DNA from: Enterobacteriaceae bacterium UBA2655 | Lineage (GTDB): Bacteria; Pseudomonadota; Gammaproteobacteria; Enterobacterales; Enterobacteriaceae | NCBI GenBank assembly: GCA_002359495.1 | Contig: DENB01000049.1 | Location: 1-5,500, forward strand | Direction: 5' to 3' | DNA length: 5,500 bases | Shown: positions 4,905-5,500 of the stretch, in pieces | Layout: every line of letters begins with the position of its first letter | How positions within the stretch are numbered: the first letter of the stretch is position 1 | Position numbers and translations under genes: made by a program | The notes under the pieces: generated by a model | What the model was told of the DNA's origin: nothing | Databases searched by the model: none | What the model saw: the letters and a program-made list of their open reading frames with translations, nothing else

Positions 4905-5500
4905 ATGTCGCTTAATTCCAATGGTTCTCCCGTTACCGTTTCGGCAAGTGAAAAACAGACCGGCAAATTCCGCTTCGTCATCCTGACGGTGCTGTCAGTG
5001 GGCATTGCCATTAACTATATCGATCGCGCCGCCATGAGCGTGGCGATCCCCTTTATGAGCGAGGAGCTGCATTTCTCTCCCACCGACAGCGGGCTGCTGC
5101 TGTCAGCCTTTTTCTGGAGCTACGTGCTGTTTCAGCTTCCCGGCGGCTGGCTGGTGGATAAACTGGGGCCGCGCCTGACCTTTGCGCTGAGCAGCCTCGG
5201 CTGGGGACTGGCCACCGCGGCCTGCGGCCTCGCCAGCAGCGTCGCCGCGCTGGTCGGCTTCCGCTTCGTGCTCGGCGCGGTGGAAGCGCCCAGCTATCCC
5301 GCCAGCTCCTCTACCGTTACCCGCTGGTTCCCGCGTCAGGAACGCAGCTTCGCAGCCGCCACCTTCAACAACGGCAGTAAAATCGGCGGCACGCTGGCGA
5401 TCCCGCTGATCTCGTTTTTGATTGCGCTGGTCGGCTGGCGCATGACCTTTGTGATTTCCGGCGTGGTGGCTGTCGTCTGGGCGCTGGGCTGGTATCTCTG
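4905..5500 (+). CDS. second MFS anion:cation symporter family transporter, N-terminal part (truncated by window edge)
   Basis: The open frame runs for 198 codons from ATG 4905 off the right edge and covers a polar 21-residue N-terminus and about six transmembrane helices (roughly 22-38, 63-82, 92-110, 112-130, 152-176 and 180-198). Family marks are NYIDR (37-41), GWLVDKLG (81-88), Arg120 and Glu127 in RFVLGAVEAPSYP (120-132), and RWFPRQER (140-147). It aligns without gaps to the preceding transporter at a fixed offset of 12 residues. I count about 70 identities over 177 positions, including all likely coupling residues (Asp40, Arg41, Glu127). The two are therefore homologues, but not a recent duplication. 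It probably carries a sugar acid or other organic anion with protons across the inner membrane. Separation by a terminator suggests it is expressed by read-through or begins a further unit whose enzymes lie beyond the window. Confidence 0.85.
   Translation, partial: MSLNSNGSPVTVSASEKQTGKFRFVILTVLSVGIAINYIDRAAMSVAIPFMSEELHFSPTDSGLLLSAFFWSYVLFQLPGGWLVDKLGPRLTFALSSLGWGLATAACGLASSVAALVGFRFVLGAVEAPSYPASSSTVTRWFPRQERSFAAATFNNGSKIGGTLAIPLISFLIALVGWRMTFVISGVVAVVWALGWYL

Overview
This window looks like a chromosomal sugar-acid or hydroxy-acid catabolic locus from a GC-rich gammaproteobacterium, most likely Enterobacterales. The signs are protein-level resemblance to enterobacterial families, a near-consensus CRP site, enterobacterial-style Shine-Dalgarno sequences and short intergenic gaps. 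The genus cannot be fixed from the sequence; Erwiniaceae, Serratia, Klebsiella or Dickeya-type genomes would all fit. No mobile element, CRISPR array, tRNA or rRNA is visible.

Layout. At the left edge, the N-terminal 67 residues of a DUF1537-family (four-carbon acid sugar kinase) protein run leftward off the window (202 to 1, minus strand). A 189-base AT-rich divergent control region follows (203-391). Rightward from it runs a tight gene series: an iron-containing alcohol dehydrogenase (392-1540), a DapA/DHDPS-superfamily Schiff-base aldolase or lyase (1557-2441), a D-isomer-specific 2-hydroxyacid dehydrogenase (2501-3454) and an MFS anion:cation symporter of the DgoT/GudP type (3498-4817). 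A hairpin plus T-run (4829-4864) then precedes a second transporter of the same MFS family (4905 to the right edge, truncated).

How the genes may work together. The transporter(s) would bring in a sugar acid. The DapA-like enzyme would cleave or dehydrate a 2-oxo-acid intermediate, typically giving pyruvate plus an aldehyde. The Fe-alcohol dehydrogenase would reduce an aldehyde (or oxidise an alcohol), the 2-hydroxyacid dehydrogenase would interconvert a 2-hydroxy and a 2-oxo acid, and the divergent kinase would phosphorylate an acid-sugar intermediate. The exact substrate cannot be read from the sequence. This enzyme set matches no textbook pathway I can name (galactonate, glucarate/galactarate, threonate/erythronate), so it may be a little-described route.

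Regulation. The most instructive non-coding feature is a strong CRP-like site centred at 271.5. It lies at class II distance (about -41) from a TATAAC -10 facing the operon and, within one base, at the same distance from a perfect TATAAT -10 facing the kinase. One CRP dimer could therefore drive both arms. Repeated TGATT/AATCA half-sites overlap the kinase -10 and the CRP flank and could bind a local repressor, whose gene is not in the window.
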